Positions 1 to 9,122 of a DNA stretch of 46,820 nucleotides are shown here, piece after piece (the stretch's first letter is position 1; the number at the start of each line of letters is the position of its first letter). Origin of the DNA: Sulfobacillus sp. (GTDB lineage: Bacteria > Bacillota > Sulfobacillia > Sulfobacillales > Sulfobacillaceae); assembly GCA_027309085.1 (NCBI GenBank), contig DAIDDL010000033.1, positions 1 through 46,820 on the forward strand, written 5' to 3'. The notes under the pieces were generated by a model that was not told the DNA's origin, did no database searches, and worked only from the letters and a program-made list of their open reading frames with translations. A program made the position numbers and the translations under genes.

Positions 1-7
1 AAATATT

Positions 8-88
8 GGCCCTGTCGGGCCATGGGCTTATATCCCCAGGCCTAAAGGCCGGGGCTTTACGCCCTGTTTTGGTAATCGATGCATTACC
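8..88. terminator. Cluster of three hairpins, terminator-like or transposon end
   Basis: Three stem-loops lie in a row. GGCCC-TGTC-GGGCC is at 8-21. A compound stem spans 24-64: an outer GGGC/GCCC pair encloses CCCC-A-GGCC-TAAA-GGCC-GGGG at 34-54 and is followed by TGTTTT. GGTAAT-CGATGC-ATTACC is at 71-88. The middle stem with its trailing T run reads as an intrinsic terminator on the + strand for a gene left of the window. Stacked GC-rich hairpins of this kind also occur at the ends of IS200/IS605-type elements, so a transposon end is the main alternative. No coding sequence is visible in 1-429; from 89 to 429 I see nothing recognisable. Confidence 0.4.
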
Positions 89-429
89 CGATGAAGAATA
101 ACAGCACCTTATGTTTCCTGGTTAAGACCTCACGGGCCCCGCGGCAGACGGTTGCCCGGACCTGGATTTTTTATGGAGCCCCTGGCGAACCCGTTAGGCC
201 CCCCCCTTCTTTGCAATATGCGGCCATCACCGAGCTTTCACTCCAGGTGTTTTAGCGGGTAAATATTCCTGCCTGGCTGCAAAACAGCGCCGCGCATTTC
301 CCTCCGCAGCCGGTCAATTGGTCCTAAACATTTCGGTGAATCCTGCATAGAGCTTATCCCAAATCCCCATCACGCCAGCACTCCATGCCAGGCACCTGTG
401 TTAAAATGTCAATAAACGGGAGTCAGTCC

Positions 430-1140
430 ATGAGCCTTTATCTGTTTGCCGCACTCGAAGTCCTTATTATGGCGCTCACTGTCGGCGCGGCCTATTTCGT
501 TTCCGCTTGGGCATTCAAAATAAGAGGATCCGCCCAGATAGCCCGTTCTCAAGCAGACCTGCGTGAAAAAATCGACCAGCAGCTGAGGGAGAATCAAAAC
601 CACATGGACCGGATCACGCGCAAGGCCGCATCCATGATGGCACAAGGGCCTTCCGGCTTCCTCCCCGCTCACAAACAGGCAGTCTATCCAGAACTCTACC
701 ACAAGCTCTACCGGGCTTACCGCGCCAGCGTGGCCGTTGTCCGCAATATAGCGCCGATATCCAGTTTGGCGCACAACGGATACATCGAAGAAACGCTCCG
801 CTCGGTAGGCGCCTCGAAAAAAGACGTGGCGAGGATCACTGGGCGGGACCGCAGCCTCGCGGGCGATCAATCGATCATCCATGAGCTTAATGCAGCCTAT
901 TTCGACCATCTTCACCACCAATGCCAGCGCGACTACACGGCCGCCATGGAATTTTTTGAGGGATGCCAGCTCTATGTCCCTCAAAGCGTTATCGAAGCCG
1001 TGGAGTCTCTGGACTCTCTGCTCCACCCCATCGTGCTGAAAATGCCGGGCCAGCAGGCAGCCCTCCAGGAGTCACAGCTCACCACCCAAATCACACTGAT
1101 CCGCCACCTGCTGCTGGCAGCCCTGAGTCCAGAATCGTAA
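430..1140 (+). CDS. Membrane-anchored protein of unknown function
   Basis: I do not recognise this family. The best start is the ATG at 430, preceded at 7 bases by GGGAG (418-422). The longer reading from 385 has no such site. The 236-residue product begins with one hydrophobic helix (about residues 3-30) ending in positively charged residues, so it is probably a bitopic inner-membrane protein with its bulk in the cytoplasm. The rest is a charged, mainly helical soluble domain with a likely short coiled coil just after the membrane segment. No catalytic motif or cysteine pair stands out. It lies directly upstream of cbbL on the same strand, but a 180-base gap with its own candidate promoter separates them, so a shared role with RuBisCO is not shown. 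That it is a gene is fairly sure; its function is unknown. Confidence 0.6.
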   Translation: MSLYLFAALEVLIMALTVGAAYFVSAWAFKIRGSAQIARSQADLREKIDQQLRENQNHMDRITRKAASMMAQGPSGFLPAHKQAVYPELYHKLYRAYRASVAVVRNIAPISSLAHNGYIEETLRSVGASKKDVARITGRDRSLAGDQSIIHELNAAYFDHLHHQCQRDYTAAMEFFEGCQLYVPQSVIEAVESLDSLLHPIVLKMPGQQAALQESQLTTQITLIRHLLLAALSPES

Positions 1141-1181
1141 CCAGGGGCTCCCGCCACCTACTTACGGCCGCCTCTCGCTCC

Positions 1182-1248
1182 ATAAATAAAATGTTATGCA
1201 TTTTTAAAGTAATCCATATTTCACAAATACTATTTCCTCATGTATGCT
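1182..1248 (+). promoter_or_regulatory. Candidate cbbLS promoter and LysR-type site
   Basis: TTCACA (1220-1225) and TATGCT (1243-1248) are separated by 17 bases, a reasonable sigma-A-type promoter about 75 bases before cbbL. Just upstream, ATAA-N8-TTAT (1182-1197) is an AT-rich inverted repeat where a LysR-type activator such as CbbR would be expected to bind. The surrounding 1180-1260 is clearly more AT-rich than the flanking genes. The assignment rests on sequence pattern only. Confidence 0.4.
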
Positions 1249-1283
1249 AGGAGCATAAAAGGCTTACCCTTCAAACGTCTTGA

Positions 1284-2768
<1,485 letters not shown>

Positions 2769-2798
2769 CAGCAGGGCAAAGCAAAGGAGGAACACTGC

Positions 2799-3227
2799 AT
2801 GGCTTTCCACTTGACCCAAGGCACGTTCTCGTATCTGCCGCCTTTTTCCGATGATGAGATTAAGAGCCAGATCAACTATGCTCTCTCTAACAACTGGCCC
2901 ATCAGTCTGGAGTTCACAGACGACCCCCACCCGCGCAATACCTACTGGACCATGTGGGGGCTGCCCATGTTCGATCTCAAGGATCCCGCCGCCATCCTGT
3001 ATGAAGTCAACGAGTGCCGAAAAGCATACCCTAACCACTATATCCGCCTCAACGCCTACGACCAGAGGCGGGGCAAGCAGACCATCGCGCTGTCCTTCAT
3101 CGTGCAGCGGCCAGCCAGCGACCCGGGATTTGGCCTACTGCGGCAAGAAGGCGCTGACCGGAGAATTCACTACACTTTGCACAGTTATGCCACAGACAAA
3201 CCCGAAGGCGAGCGGTTCGCCGACTAA
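2799..3227 (+). CDS. cbbS: RuBisCO small subunit
   Basis: Small chain of form I RuBisCO. Eight copies cap the L8 core in the hexadecameric enzyme. The 142-residue product begins with the typical GTFSYLPP segment. It continues with [20 protein letters not shown] and GLPMFDL in the order expected, and its C-terminal extension is longer than in plant-type small subunits, as is usual for red-type enzymes. The ATG at 2799 follows AAAGGAGG (2783-2790). The 30-base gap to cbbL and the strong terminator just after it define a cbbLS transcription unit. Confidence 0.97.
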   Translation: MAFHLTQGTFSYLPPFSDDEIKSQINYALSNNWPISLEFTDDPHPRNTYWTMWGLPMFDLKDPAAILYEVNECRKAYPNHYIRLNAYDQRRGKQTIALSFIVQRPASDPGFGLLRQEGADRRIHYTLHSYATDKPEGERFAD

Positions 3228-3249
3228 AGCGGCTTGCTGCAAGGTCACT

Positions 3250-3287
3250 AACCCACAGCCGGACCTGATTCCGGCTGTGGGTTTTCA
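3250..3287 (+). terminator. Rho-independent terminator of cbbLS
   Basis: A perfect 14-base-pair stem (3250-3263 with 3270-3283, starting AACCCACAGCCGG) closes a 6-base loop and runs into TTTT. It lies 22 bases after the cbbS stop. The 3' end of the convergent LysR-type gene overlaps it. The sequence beyond the other side of the stem is not T-rich, so it acts chiefly for cbbLS. Confidence 0.9.
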
Positions 3288-4205
3288 TTTCGTAGGCGCT
3301 GGCTGGCCCAAGAGCATTTCCTTGAATGCTTGCGCCGGCGGGGGGAGGTAATGCCCACGCAAGTGCACCACGTACCAATAGCGTTTTAGGGGGAATCCCT
3401 CGACCGGCAAAATCACCAGGCGCCCGGCTTCGAGCTCCAGCTGCACCACCTTGCGCGAGATGACAGCAATCCCCAGCCCATTGGCGACCCCTTGCTTTAT
3501 CGTGCTGTTGTTGCCTAGCTCCATGTTGACACGGTACGCAATTCCGGCTGACTGAAAATAGCGCTCCATGGTTGCCCGTGTCCCGGATCCCGGCTCGCGC
3601 ACCAAGAACCCCTCCCGGCCCAGAGCCGCAGCATTCACGAGCGGACCCCCTGCGAGAGAATGGTCGGGGTGGGCAATCACCACCAGGTCGTTTTCCATGA
3701 ATGGGGTGGCATCCCAGTCCTCTGCGTTGTCCGGCACTTGCCCCATCACCGCCAGGTCACTGTCCCTCCCCACAATCCGGTCCATAACGGCTGTCCGGTT
3801 GGCCACGTCCAGCATGATCGCCACTTGCGGAAATGCGCGCCGGAATTGCCCCAAATATTCAGGCACGACGTACACCCCGACCGTCGTGTCAGCCGACACA
3901 CGCAACCGTCCCAGCTCGCCGCCTTTCAGCGCGCCCATCACCTGCCAGGTTTCGTCAATCAGCGCAAAAATTTTTTGACTGTATTCCCATAACGCCAGAC
4001 CGGCATCTGTCAGCTGAATCCGGTGCCCGATTTTCTCAAACAGCGGGAGGCCTGCCGCGCGTTCCAGACTTTTCACGTGCATCGATACGGCCGACTGGCT
4101 GATCAGCAGCTCTTCTCCGGCCCGGGAAAAGCTCAGATGTTTGACCACAATTTGGAAAACCTTCAGATGGTGCAAATTTACGGACCCCACGGAATCCCGA
4201 TCCAT
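3285..4205 (-). CDS. cbbR: LysR-type regulator, probably CbbR
   Basis: A 306-residue LysR-family transcription factor. Residues about 8-67 form the winged helix-turn-helix (LHHLKVFQIVVKHLSFSRAG, then SQSAVSMHVKSLE). The effector domain follows, with REPGSGTR, a motif common in CbbR and related members. CbbR proteins usually activate cbb operons in response to metabolites such as RuBP or NADPH. Its position convergent to cbbLS suggests that role, although CbbR is more often divergent. The ATG at 4205 is favoured over an upstream GTG (4229) because it overlaps the TAA of the preceding Rrf2 gene as TAATG, which implies translational coupling. Given the cysK-rrf2 neighbours, a sulfur-responsive LysR (CysL-like) is the main alternative. 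Confidence 0.75.
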   Translation of the reverse strand: MDRDSVGSVNLHHLKVFQIVVKHLSFSRAGEELLISQSAVSMHVKSLERAAGLPLFEKIGHRIQLTDAGLALWEYSQKIFALIDETWQVMGALKGGELGRLRVSADTTVGVYVVPEYLGQFRRAFPQVAIMLDVANRTAVMDRIVGRDSDLAVMGQVPDNAEDWDATPFMENDLVVIAHPDHSLAGGPLVNAAALGREGFLVREPGSGTRATMERYFQSAGIAYRVNMELGNNSTIKQGVANGLGIAVISRKVVQLELEAGRLVILPVEGFPLKRYWYVVHLRGHYLPPPAQAFKEMLLGQPAPTK

Positions 4206-4666
4206 TAAATGCCTGCCCCATTCTGCCACAAGGGAGCATCAGGCAGCACCACGGAGTGGGCCATAATGTGAAAAGACTCGCGCGAAATCAGGTGGGCAAG
4301 AGAAATGCTGGCCAGCGAACTGCCCAGGCAGGCTTCAAGCGCCTCCCAAATTTCAGGACGGACACAGTCGTTGCACTGATGCGTGCCGCAATCGCAAAAT
4401 TCAATCGGCCCCTGCAGCGCGGTCATCGTATCCAGGAGCGAAATATCCTCTGGGGGACGGGCCAGCACAAATCCCCCGCTGGCCCCGCGCACCGAGCGCA
4501 CCAGCCCGGCCCGCTTGAGGTTCATCAGCAGTTGCTCCAGGTATTTATCCGACAAGTCCAGCTGCGGAGCCATCAGACTGATAGGCATCGGCGAAGTGGA
4601 AGACCGCTCGCCCAGAAGGGCCAAAATTCTCAGACCTGATTTGAAGCCCGAGGACAATTTAAACAT
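4205..4666 (-). CDS. Rrf2-family regulator with a cysteine cluster
   Basis: A 153-residue Rrf2-type winged-helix repressor. The N-terminal domain has the family hallmarks LDLSDKYLEQLLMNLKRAGLV and GASGGF (DNA recognition helix and wing). After it comes a cysteine-rich stretch, FCDCGTHQCNDC (C-x-C-x4-C-x2-C), in the place where IscR, NsrR and RirA carry iron-sulfur ligands. Cluster binding is therefore likely but the spacing is not that of IscR. The start at 4666 has a strong AGGAGGAG site inside the end of cysK, and the two genes overlap by 8 bases. In Bacillus the Rrf2 protein CymR controls cysteine metabolism together with CysK. Adjacency suggests a similar circuit here, but Bacillus CymR lacks these cysteines. 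Confidence 0.85.
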   Translation of the reverse strand: MFKLSSGFKSGLRILALLGERSSTSPMPISLMAPQLDLSDKYLEQLLMNLKRAGLVRSVRGASGGFVLARPPEDISLLDTMTALQGPIEFCDCGTHQCNDCVRPEIWEALEACLGSSLASISLAHLISRESFHIMAHSVVLPDAPLWQNGAGI

Positions 4667-5591
4667 TGGGCTCCTCCTGGTATAGCGCTGTGCTGAGATA
4701 TCGTTCCCCGGAATCTGGGAGAATGACCACAACCACCTGCTTGCGGTCCGCATTAGCCAGCCACTTCACCGCCCCCGCTATGGCGGCCCCGCTTGAAATT
4801 CCTACCAGGATACCCTCGCTGCGGGCGATCTGCCGTGACGTTGTCAAAGCCTCTTGGCTTGGCACCGCGACCACCTGATCCACCACAGGCAACTCCAGTG
4901 TGCCTGGAATGAATCCGGCCCCAATCCCCTGAATCTTGTGCGAGCCAGCCTGTCCGCCGTTCAAAATGGCTGATTCAGCGGGCTCCACGCCGATAATGCG
5001 GACAGCAGGGTTCTTGCTTTTCAGATAGCGGGCCACCCCCGTAATCGTGCCGCCAGTACCAATTCCGGCTACCACCGCAGTGACCTCGCCATCCGTGTCC
5101 TCCCAGATTTCCGGACCGGTGGTGAGAAAGTGCGCCATAGGATTAGCCGGATTGTCGAACTGGTGCAAGCTCGTGCAGCCCGCCACCTCTTTCTCAAGCT
5201 CGCGGGCCCGCTCAATGGCCCCTGTCATGCCCAAGCGGCCCGGAGTCAGGTCGAGCTGTGCGCCATAGGCCTGAAACAGCATCCGGCGCTCGATGGATGC
5301 CGAATCCGGCATGACCAAGATACACCGGTACCCCCTCGTCGCTGCCACCATGGCTAGCCCGATCCCAGTGTTGCCTGACGTTGGCTCGACAATGGTCCCT
5401 CCAGGTTTCAACGCTCCGCTTTTCTCCGCGTCCTGGACCATGGCCAGGGCGATCCGGTCCTTCACACTGCCGCCTGGATTAAAGGATTCTAATTTACCCA
5501 GCACCACAGACCCCGCAGCATGTGACAGGGCTTGCAAGGTAATGAGTGGCGTCCTGCCAATAAGGTCGCATATCGAATCGTAGGTCCGCAT
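4659..5591 (-). CDS. cysK: Cysteine synthase (O-acetylserine sulfhydrylase)
   Basis: A PLP enzyme that makes cysteine from O-acetylserine and sulfide in the cytosol. Its 310 residues match the family length. The PLP lysine is K44 in NPGGSVKDR. The substrate loop PTSGNTGIG and the phosphate-binding GIGTGGTITG follow in the usual order, and a GISSGAA segment near the C-terminus completes the active site. The start ATG (5591) has AGAGGTGG upstream. It is the first gene of a three-gene unit with the Rrf2 and LysR-type regulators, which overlap it or each other. Whether it prefers O-acetylserine or O-phosphoserine cannot be told from motifs alone. Confidence 0.95.
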   Translation of the reverse strand: MRTYDSICDLIGRTPLITLQALSHAAGSVVLGKLESFNPGGSVKDRIALAMVQDAEKSGALKPGGTIVEPTSGNTGIGLAMVAATRGYRCILVMPDSASIERRMLFQAYGAQLDLTPGRLGMTGAIERARELEKEVAGCTSLHQFDNPANPMAHFLTTGPEIWEDTDGEVTAVVAGIGTGGTITGVARYLKSKNPAVRIIGVEPAESAILNGGQAGSHKIQGIGAGFIPGTLELPVVDQVVAVPSQEALTTSRQIARSEGILVGISSGAAIAGAVKWLANADRKQVVVVILPDSGERYLSTALYQEEPNV

Positions 5592-5636
5592 GTTCCACCT
5601 CTTTTTCTATCGTCTGCTATTCCTATAGACATTGTC

Positions 5637-5671
5637 GTGATTATTATATCACAGCAAATCACACATATTAA
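5637..5671 (-). promoter_or_regulatory. cysK promoter with overlapping palindromic operator
   Basis: On the minus strand TTAATA (5666-5671) and TATAAT (5643-5648) are 17 bases apart, a good sigma-A promoter about 50 bases before cysK. The -10 box lies inside an inverted repeat, GTGAT-TATTAT-ATCAC (5637-5652), which is well placed for a repressor. The Rrf2 protein encoded in the same unit is the obvious candidate for autoregulation, but this is inference. Confidence 0.6.
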
Positions 5672-5688
5672 CCGAAAGGAGGAAGCCT

Positions 5689-5859
5689 ATGGCCCGCAAG
5701 AAGAAGCCTCTCGTCCCCGGTTCTCAATTGGGGTTGCAAAAGTTGCAGGAGGAAATTTTAAAAGAGATCCGCCCGCACCGAACTCCGATGCGCGAGGAAT
5801 TCCGCGCTATGGCGGCAAAAATTCTGGAACAGAGCGAAGACTCCTCTACTCCGGAGTGA
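5689..5859 (+). CDS. Small basic protein, probable alpha/beta-type spore protein
   Basis: A 56-residue ORF starting at the ATG at 5689 behind a near-perfect AAAGGAGG (5675-5682). It begins MARKKKPLVPG, then SQLGLQKLQEEILKEI, which resembles the first helix of alpha/beta small acid-soluble spore proteins (LVPEA..AL..FK.E.A.E). These bind and protect DNA in dormant spores. The second helix (MREEFRAMAAKIL) would replace the conserved glycine-containing segment, which is not seen, so the match is partial. It is divergent from cysK, and its 3' end overlaps the convergent dapB end by 14 bases. It could also be an unrelated small nucleoid protein. Confidence 0.5.
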   Translation: MARKKKPLVPGSQLGLQKLQEEILKEIRPHRTPMREEFRAMAAKILEQSEDSSTPE

Positions 5860-6598
5860 TGATGTCCCCCATGTCCTGAACCACGGTGCCTCCAAATTCC
5901 CGCACTCTCCGCACCGCTGCCAACACTCCTGCGGAGTAGGCGCTGCGGTCATGCACATCGTGGCGCAGGGTCAGGGTTTGGCCGCTCGCTCCAAAAATCA
6001 CCGCCTGGTGGGCTACCATACCCGGCAGGCGCACGGAATGCACCGGCACAGTGCTGACGTCGCGCTGCCACGAATCCGCAAGCAATCCCGCCATCCGCCT
6101 CGCTGTGCCGGAGGGCCGGTCCTTTTTCGTGTCGGGGTGCGCTTCAAGCACTTCAGCACGGTTGAGGTACCGGCTGGCCTCGAGGGCCAGCCGCTCCATA
6201 ATCCATGCCCCCAGGGAAAAATTGGCAATAATCACGGCCCCGACTTGGTAGCGGCGGACCATTTCGGCAATCTCCTCATACTGCCTGCCGGAAAATCCGG
6301 TCGTGCCTACCACAATGTCCCAGCGCCGTGCAATTGCCTCCATCATGCGCCCGTATGCGGATTCCGGTTCGGTGAAGTCGACAAGAACGGCATAGGGCGC
6401 GGTGATGTCCGCCAGGTTCCGGCTCACTATTACAGGCAAGCCCGGGTCCCCCCACAGATCCCCCAGCGCCATGCCCGCATGCGAGTGGCCCAAGGCCCCG
6501 GCCAGTTCCATATCACCGGCCCGCATTACGGCGCGGCCCACTTCCTTTCCTGTCTTGCCGGTAGCCCCGGCGACCACCACCTTGATTTTCGTTTCCAT
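5846..6598 (-). CDS. dapB: 4-Hydroxy-tetrahydrodipicolinate reductase
   Basis: DapB reduces 4-hydroxy-tetrahydrodipicolinate with NAD(P)H in the lysine/diaminopimelate pathway, which also supplies dipicolinate for spores. The 250 residues begin with a Rossmann motif (VVVAGATGKTGKEVGRAV), then have VDFTEP and VGTTGFS, all typical. The catalytic signature is altered: EAHPDTKKDRPSGTA where most family members have E-x-H-H-x4-K-x-D-A-P-S-G-T-A. The first histidine, the lysine and PSGT remain, but the second histidine is proline and the alanine is arginine. AGGAGGA lies just before the ATG at 6598. It is the last gene of a minus-strand unit, 9 bases after the acyl-CoA dehydrogenase. A DapB-like paralogue with shifted substrate is possible. 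Confidence 0.85.
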   Translation of the reverse strand: METKIKVVVAGATGKTGKEVGRAVMRAGDMELAGALGHSHAGMALGDLWGDPGLPVIVSRNLADITAPYAVLVDFTEPESAYGRMMEAIARRWDIVVGTTGFSGRQYEEIAEMVRRYQVGAVIIANFSLGAWIMERLALEASRYLNRAEVLEAHPDTKKDRPSGTARRMAGLLADSWQRDVSTVPVHSVRLPGMVAHQAVIFGASGQTLTLRHDVHDRSAYSAGVLAAVRRVREFGGTVVQDMGDIITPE

Positions 6599-6607
6599 CA
6601 GATCCTC

Positions 6608-7771
6608 CTAAATGTTTCCTAAGTCGTATTCTTTCAAGAGACGGCTGGCAATAACCAACCGCATGATTTCTGAGGTGCCCTCGTAGATTTCCGTGACTTT
6701 GGCGTCACGCAGAAGCCGCTCCACCCCGTATTCACGCATATAGCCGTACCCTCCAAAAATTTGGATGGCATCGGCGGCATGCTGGACCGCCTTTTCTGAC
6801 GCGAATAATTTCGCCATGGCGAACAATGGGCGCTGTGCCGGCCCTTCCTCCCTCCGGTGGGCCGCCTCATAGGTCATCAGGCGGGCGGCGTGGAGGTCTG
6901 TCGCCATATCCGCCAGGCGCCACTGCACCCCTTCAAACTGCCCGATGGGCCTGCCGAACTGCTGGCGTTCGCGCGCATAGGCCAGGGACCGCTCCAGTGC
7001 CGTGCTCATGATTCCGACACTTTGCGCGGCAATGCCAATGCGCCCGCCGTCGAGCAAGAACAGCGCCATGCTGTAGCCCTGGCCCTCCTGGCCCAAACGG
7101 TTTTCCTCGGGGACGCTGACATCGTCCAAAATGAGCTCCGACGTCCTCGATGCCCGAATCCCCAGCTTGTCTTCGGGAGGGCCGAAGCTGAGCCCGCTGG
7201 CTCCCTTGGGCACAATAAACGCCGTAATGCCCTTTTCACCCAGCGCGGGATCCATAGTGGCAAAGACGATGTACCAGTCCGCTTCCCCGGCACTGGTGAT
7301 AAAGACCTTGCGGCCGCTCAGGTGGTACTCCCGGCCCGATTTCACAGCACGGGTGCGCATCGCCGCCGCATTCGACCCGGATTCCGCCTCAGTAATCGCG
7401 AAGGCCCCAATCGCCGTCCCCCGGCACAGTTCCGGCAATAGCCGCTGTTTCTGCTCATCGTTGCCAAATCGCCAGATTCCTTCAATATGCAAAGAATTAT
7501 GCACTTCATAAATCACCGCCGTAGCGGGGTCCGCCGCTGCTATCGCCTCCACGACCAGGGTCTGCGCCAGGTAGCTGGCCCCCGCTCCTCCCCACTTGGG
7601 ATCCACGATCATCCCCAGGTAGCCTTGCCGGCCGAGCATCTCAATATTTTCCCGCGGAAACATAGCCAAACGCTCATATTCCTGCGACTTCAGCGCAATC
7701 GTGCTCTTCACGAGCTCCAAAATCGCGTCGCGAATTGCATTTTCTTCCTCGTTCAGAATACTTAGGGCCAT
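6608..7771 (-). CDS. Acyl-CoA dehydrogenase
   Basis: An FAD enzyme that introduces the alpha-beta double bond in acyl-CoA thioesters. The 387-residue product has ITEAESGSNA (FAD and substrate binding, near residue 130) and the C-terminal IYEGTSEIMR with the catalytic-base glutamate region, as in short-chain or branched-chain enzymes. GYGYMREYGVERLLRD is also typical. The ATG at 7771 is preferred because AAGGAG lies 10 bases upstream; the GTG at 7780 would sit on top of that site. Neighbours (a B12-dependent mutase subunit and MeaB) point to oxidation of short or branched acyl-CoA, for example in propionyl or isobutyryl metabolism. The exact substrate cannot be read from the sequence. Confidence 0.93.
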   Translation of the reverse strand: MALSILNEEENAIRDAILELVKSTIALKSQEYERLAMFPRENIEMLGRQGYLGMIVDPKWGGAGASYLAQTLVVEAIAAADPATAVIYEVHNSLHIEGIWRFGNDEQKQRLLPELCRGTAIGAFAITEAESGSNAAAMRTRAVKSGREYHLSGRKVFITSAGEADWYIVFATMDPALGEKGITAFIVPKGASGLSFGPPEDKLGIRASRTSELILDDVSVPEENRLGQEGQGYSMALFLLDGGRIGIAAQSVGIMSTALERSLAYARERQQFGRPIGQFEGVQWRLADMATDLHAARLMTYEAAHRREEGPAQRPLFAMAKLFASEKAVQHAADAIQIFGGYGYMREYGVERLLRDAKVTEIYEGTSEIMRLVIASRLLKEYDLGNI

Positions 7772-7776
7772 TGCAC

Positions 7777-8733
7777 TCACTCTCCTTCGGCCGTGGCCTT
7801 AAGCCACTGAGCCATTAATTCCCGTGCAAAATGGGGAGCAGGCTGCCCTTCACGGATTTGGGACACAGACTTTTGCCATGTGTCTTGCAGACGTCGGTCT
7901 TTAGCAATGTCTGCCGCAATATCCTGCAGTGCTTGTTCCAACAGATTTTCTGCCTGGTGCTCCCGCATCTGACCCCAAATGGCGTGTTCCACAAGATAAG
8001 TCCGGTGGCCGGCGATAGCCTGAGCCAATTCTTCCACCCCTTCACCCCGGTCAGCGGATGTCTTGATGATGGGAGGAACCCACGCTTGCGGGTGCGCCAA
8101 TCCCAGCATGGACCGCAAGGAGCGGATGGTTCTGTCTGACCCTTCCCGGTCGCCCTTGTTGACCACAAAGATGTTGCCAATCTCCAGGATACCAGCCTTA
8201 ATCGCCTGAATATCATCGCCCAGTCCCGGGGCGAGCACCACCAGCACGGTCTGCGCGAACCGCATGACGTCCACTTCTGCCTGACCGGCTCCTACCGTTT
8301 CAATGAGCACCACATCAAACCCCGCCGCATCCAGCAGGGTCATGGCCCCAAAAGTGGCGCGGGACAGCCCTCCAACATGGCCCCGGCTTGCCAGGCTCCG
8401 CATGTAGACCCCGCCGTCGTCCACAGAGTCCTGCATGCGAATGCGGTCTCCCAAAATCGCTCCCCCGGTGAATGGACTCGAGGGATCCACGGCCAGAATG
8501 CCGACAGACTGGTGGTTCCGCCGCAGCTGCAGGGTCAGCGCATTGACCAGGGTAGATTTGCCCACACCGGGCGCCCCGGTGATGCCGATAACGTGGGCAT
8601 TTCCGGCATGGGGAAACAGTCTGCCCACCAAGTCATTGCCGCGCGCCTGCCCCTCATCGATCCACGACAGACCGCGGGCGACGGCCCGGCGGCGGCCCTC
8701 CCTGATTCCGCGGTACAGCGTCTCCATATCCAT
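7777..8733 (-). CDS. meaB: MeaB/ArgK-type G3E GTPase, mutase chaperone
   Basis: MeaB proteins are P-loop GTPases that load and protect the adenosylcobalamin cofactor of methylmalonyl-CoA-type mutases. The 318-residue protein has GITGAPGVGKST (Walker A, about residues 50-62), AVDPSSPFTGGAILGDRIRM (switch I region), VLIETVGAGQAEVD (Walker B) and VVNKGD (guanine specificity). The ATG at 8733 overlaps the TGA of the upstream B12-binding subunit (TGATG), indicating coupled translation. A GTG one codon earlier is possible. Context supports a mutase partner, although the catalytic large subunit is not in the window. Confidence 0.95.
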   Translation of the reverse strand: MDMETLYRGIREGRRRAVARGLSWIDEGQARGNDLVGRLFPHAGNAHVIGITGAPGVGKSTLVNALTLQLRRNHQSVGILAVDPSSPFTGGAILGDRIRMQDSVDDGGVYMRSLASRGHVGGLSRATFGAMTLLDAAGFDVVLIETVGAGQAEVDVMRFAQTVLVVLAPGLGDDIQAIKAGILEIGNIFVVNKGDREGSDRTIRSLRSMLGLAHPQAWVPPIIKTSADRGEGVEELAQAIAGHRTYLVEHAIWGQMREHQAENLLEQALQDIAADIAKDRRLQDTWQKSVSQIREGQPAPHFARELMAQWLKATAEGE

Positions 8734-9122
8734 CACTGCATCCCTTTATTCTGCCGGATGTACTCGACAATATCCTGAGTGTCTGTGCCGGGCCCAAATA
8801 CCTGGCGGACACCGGCGTCCATCATGGCCGGGACATCCTCTTCAGGGATAATGCCGCCGAGCAGGACCAGCATATCTTCCAACTCATTGCCGCGCAAAAG
8901 CTCCATGATTCTCGGCACCAACGTGGGGTGGGCCCCCGAGAGAATAGAAATAGCCAGCACATCGACATCTTCCGACAGTGCCGCATCAACGATCTGTTCG
9001 GGAGTCTGGTGCAGGCCCGTGTAAATCACTTCCATGCCCGCATCCCGCAAAGCCCGGGCAATCACTTTGGCTCCCCGGTCATGTCCGTCCAGGCCGGGTT
9101 TAGCCACCAACACGCGTATCAT
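8733..9122 (-). CDS. Cobalamin-binding subunit of an acyl-CoA mutase
   Basis: A stand-alone 129-residue B12-binding domain. It has the base-off/His-on signature DGHDRGAK (D-x-H-x2-G), a later SILSG, and [11 protein letters not shown], all in the order seen in the C-terminal domain of methylmalonyl-CoA mutase and in the small subunit of isobutyryl-CoA or 2-hydroxyisobutyryl-CoA mutase. The ATG at 9122 is chosen for the GGGGAG 8 bases upstream rather than the GTG at 9140. The protein would need a separate catalytic subunit, which must be encoded elsewhere. It heads the unit with meaB, the acyl-CoA dehydrogenase and dapB. Confidence 0.92.
   Translation of the reverse strand: MIRVLVAKPGLDGHDRGAKVIARALRDAGMEVIYTGLHQTPEQIVDAALSEDVDVLAISILSGAHPTLVPRIMELLRGNELEDMLVLLGGIIPEEDVPAMMDAGVRQVFGPGTDTQDIVEYIRQNKGMQ

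Noticed and set aside
409-1026. 205-codon ORF antisense to the first gene
   Set aside because: It is a shadow of the supported gene: no ribosome binding site and no family features.
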